Below, piece after piece: positions 60,862 to 64,000 of a DNA stretch of 64,000 nt. The notes beneath the pieces are model-generated. The model ran no database searches. It had not been told where the DNA came from and saw only the letters and a program-made list of their open reading frames with translations. How positions within the stretch are numbered: position 1 is the stretch's first letter; each line of letters begins with the position of its first letter. The position numbers and the translations under genes were made by a program. Origin of the DNA: Klenkia taihuensis (GTDB lineage Bacteria; Actinomycetota; Actinomycetes; Mycobacteriales; Geodermatophilaceae); assembly GCF_900112525.1 (NCBI RefSeq), contig NZ_FOMD01000006.1, forward strand, positions 62,001-126,000. The letters run 5' to 3'.

Positions 60862-61035
60862 GTGAGCGGACGCCAGGGGGTGCGCGGCCGGGTCGCCACC
60901 GTCGGCGTCCTCGGCGCGGTCTGCCTGGCCAGCGCGCTGGTGACCTTCTGGATGCTCGGCGTCCCGGTCTGGGCCTTCGCCGTGGTGTTCGTCGGGCTGG
61001 TGGTGGTCAGCCTGATCCGCCCGCCGAACGACTGA
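60862..61035 (+). CDS. Small membrane protein
   Basis: A 57-residue protein with two hydrophobic helices (VGVLGAVCLASALVTFWML and FAVVFVGLVVVSLI), a basic N-terminus and a short PPND end. The start is unsure: GTG 60862 follows GAGGG closely, and GTG 60835 would give 66 residues. Convergent with the HerA-like gene (stop-to-stop 3 bases). No family recognised. Confidence 0.55.
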   Translation: MSGRQGVRGRVATVGVLGAVCLASALVTFWMLGVPVWAFAVVFVGLVVVSLIRPPND

Positions 61036-61038
61036 CCG

Positions 61039-62625
<1,587 letters not shown>

Positions 62626-62634
62626 CGGTCCGGG

Positions 62635-63093
62635 TCAGCCCTGCTCGCGCGCGGCGCGGTCGACCTCGGGGGTCGGGGACGGCGGCGTGTGGGTGGCCGG
62701 CGGGGTGTGCGTCGGCGGAGCCGGGGTGGCCTGGGTGTCCGCGCCCGGCGGGGTCCAGCTGGGCGCCGTCGAGTCCGCCGCGGTGTGCGTGGGGGTCACC
62801 GGCGGCACCGGGGCGCCGGTGCTGCTGGGCGCGGGCGGGGCGGCGGGGTAGCCGGTGGCGGTCGAGGAGGTGCCGGTGCCGTCCTCGTGGCGCGGGACGG
62901 CCGCCTTCGCCTTCTGCGTCGCGTTGTCGATCTGCGCGGCGCGGTCGGGCATCTTCTCCTTGGCGAACTGCCCGGCCTTGTCGACGGCGCCCTCGATCTT
63001 GCCGGCGTTGTCCTTCAGCGCGGCCTCGATCCTGTCCGACCCCTGCGCCAGTGCGTCCTGGGCCTTCTTCGCGAGCTTCCCGAAGTCCACCAC
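62635..63093 (-). CDS. MT0933-like antitoxin family protein with Pro/Thr tail
   Basis: A 152-residue protein. The N-terminal 55 residues (VDFGKLAKKAQDALAQGSD, then GKIEGAVDKAGQF) match the MT0933/Rv0909 antitoxin family, a Lys/Ala/Asp-rich helical domain. The remaining 100 residues are Pro/Thr/Ala-rich and disordered, which is unusual for the family. GTG 63093 has AGGAGG five bases upstream (GTG 63090 also possible). No toxin gene is adjacent. It ends 9 bases before the HerA-like ATPase start on the same strand. Confidence 0.65.
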   Translation of the reverse strand: MVDFGKLAKKAQDALAQGSDRIEAALKDNAGKIEGAVDKAGQFAKEKMPDRAAQIDNATQKAKAAVPRHEDGTGTSSTATGYPAAPPAPSSTGAPVPPVTPTHTAADSTAPSWTPPGADTQATPAPPTHTPPATHTPPSPTPEVDRAAREQG

Positions 63094-63205
63094 GTCGTCC
63101 TCCTCTGGATCGTCGTCTGCGGACACCCTGCCGAACCGGTGCCCGCCGTGCCACCGGTGCACGACCGCGACCGTCCGGAGGTTCCCGTGCGCCAGGATGG
63201 ACGGC

Positions 63206-63430
63206 GTGACCGAGAAGGTGCAGGGGCCGGCCAGCTACTTCCCGTCGATGGAGAAGAAGTACGGCCGGCCCATCGGGGAACTCCAGCAGCTGGTGCGCGA
63301 CCGGCGGGCCGCCGAGCCCGACGCCAAGCACACGGCGCTGGTGTCGTGGCTGAAGACCGAGCACGGCATGGGCCACGGCCACGCCAACGCGCTGGTGGCG
63401 TACGTGCTGGCCGAGGACGCCGCCGGCTGA
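63206..63430 (+). CDS. DUF4287 domain-containing protein
   Basis: A 74-residue protein with YFPSMEKKYGRPIGEL at the N-terminus and HTALVSWLKTEHGMGHGHANALVAYVL, the DUF4287 signature ending in a glycine-histidine motif. It is cytosolic and of unknown role. GTG 63206 follows AGGATGG; ATG 63197 is an alternative. It is followed 4 bases later by the DUF4184 gene. Confidence 0.8.
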   Translation: MTEKVQGPASYFPSMEKKYGRPIGELQQLVRDRRAAEPDAKHTALVSWLKTEHGMGHGHANALVAYVLAEDAAG

Positions 63431-63434
63431 CGCG

Positions 63435-64000
63435 GTGCCCTTCACGCTGAGCCACCCGGCCGCCGTCCTGCCGTTCCTGAGGAGCGGTCTGCCGGCGTCG
63501 GCGCTGGTGGCCGGCAGCGTCGTGCCCGATCTGCCCTACTACCTGCCGGTCGACCTCGGGGTGCGCACGCACACCGCCCTGGCCGTGGTCACCACCGACC
63601 TCGTCGGCGGGCTGCTCCTGTGGGCGGTCTGGCACGGGTTCTTCGCTGCACCGCTGGTGGCCACCGCGCCCGGTCCGCTGCGCGCGCGGCTGCCCGTGCC
63701 GGGGAGACCGCGGGTGGACGGCGCCCGCGGGGCCCTGCTCCTGGCCGGCGCGGTGCTGCTGGGCGCGGCGACCCACGTGCTGTGGGACGAGTTCACCCAC
63801 CCCGGCCGCTGGGGACCCGAGCACATCCCGGCGCTGTCGGCACAGGTCGCCGGCGAACCGCTGTACGGCTGGCTGCAGGACCTCAGCGGTCTGGTGGGCG
63901 GGCTCGCGATAGGCATCTGGGTGCTGCTCTGGTGGCGCCGCACCCCGCCCCGGCCGGTGCCCGGCGGGGTGCCCTGGGGATGGCTGGCCGTCGCGCTGGT
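63435..64000 (+). CDS. DUF4184 family membrane protein (3' end outside window)
   Basis: The first 188 codons of a membrane protein run to the window edge without a stop. The N-terminus VPFTLSHPAAVLPFLRSG and the following SVVPDLPYYLP are DUF4184 signatures, with an HVLWDEFTHPGRWG motif typical of the family. About four helices are visible. Role unknown. The GTG at 63435 directly follows the DUF4287 stop. Confidence 0.85.
   Translation, partial: MPFTLSHPAAVLPFLRSGLPASALVAGSVVPDLPYYLPVDLGVRTHTALAVVTTDLVGGLLLWAVWHGFFAAPLVATAPGPLRARLPVPGRPRVDGARGALLLAGAVLLGAATHVLWDEFTHPGRWGPEHIPALSAQVAGEPLYGWLQDLSGLVGGLAIGIWVLLWWRRTPPRPVPGGVPWGWLAVAL

Overview
The window is one contiguous stretch of very GC-rich chromosome. 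It has GTG starts throughout, four-base ATGA/GTGA stop-start overlaps, several probable leaderless starts, actinobacterial-type genes (F420-linked oxidoreductases, SIMPL, DUF4184, MT0933-type antitoxin, DtxR-type iron box) and no insertion sequence, prophage or CRISPR. It reads as core chromosome of a high-GC actinobacterium. The gene content resembles Geodermatophilaceae (Blastococcus, Geodermatophilus, Modestobacter), but that placement is an inference. No gap between genes exceeds about 280 bases.

Layout. 1-8.2 kb: the 3' end of typA, small metabolic genes (DUF5994, DUF1684, an SDR, an epimerase), a TSUP anion exporter preceded by a cysteine-type leader peptide, a DHA2 drug exporter and a Pit phosphate transporter with its DUF47 partner. 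8.2-13.7 kb: a copper-handling island with an ECF (SigC-like) sigma factor divergent from a zinc-finger membrane protein, a CopC-CopD fusion, YcnI, Sco and an unknown exported membrane protein. 13.7-15.5 kb: a DMT transporter and an M23 peptidase. 15.5-32.3 kb: a cation-homeostasis block with KdpDE opposite KdpFABC (plus a 27-residue mini-protein), tRNA-Ala(GGC), NhaA, a Na+/Ca2+ exchanger-type antiporter and a complete Mrp (MrpAB-C-D-E-F-G) antiporter. 32.5-41.6 kb: GH15 glycosidase, small membrane proteins, a GDPD-like lipoprotein, a PRISE reductase, DUF1353, a secreted lytic transglycosylase, and a PPOX enzyme back-to-back with a BtuF-like protein. 40.7-47.9 kb: a sugar regulon with a divergent mutarotase, a YtfQ-R-T-YjfF type galactofuranose ABC transporter and a LacI regulator. 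47.9-64 kb: DUF2786, an AlkZ-like winged-helix protein, PurT, an acyl-CoA dehydrogenase, an acyltransferase, an MFS permease, a DtxR-boxed siderophore-interacting protein, a four-gene operon (SIMPL, YpfJ-type metallopeptidase, enoyl-CoA hydratase, F420 reductase-like), a HerA-like ATPase and small proteins, ending inside a DUF4184 gene.

How the genes work together. Three regulatory units stand out. (i) In the copper island three exported proteins should all begin with histidine after signal cleavage, and the putative anti-sigma factor carries His/Met clusters facing outward, which suggests a metal-sensing sigma circuit. (ii) CGTCA-type boxes lie in 11-bp helical phase upstream of kdpF and of kdpD, consistent with KdpE sites. 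(iii) The sugar regulon has two near-mirror promoters, each with a -35 TTGACG and a LacI-type operator. All of these are sequence-based inferences.
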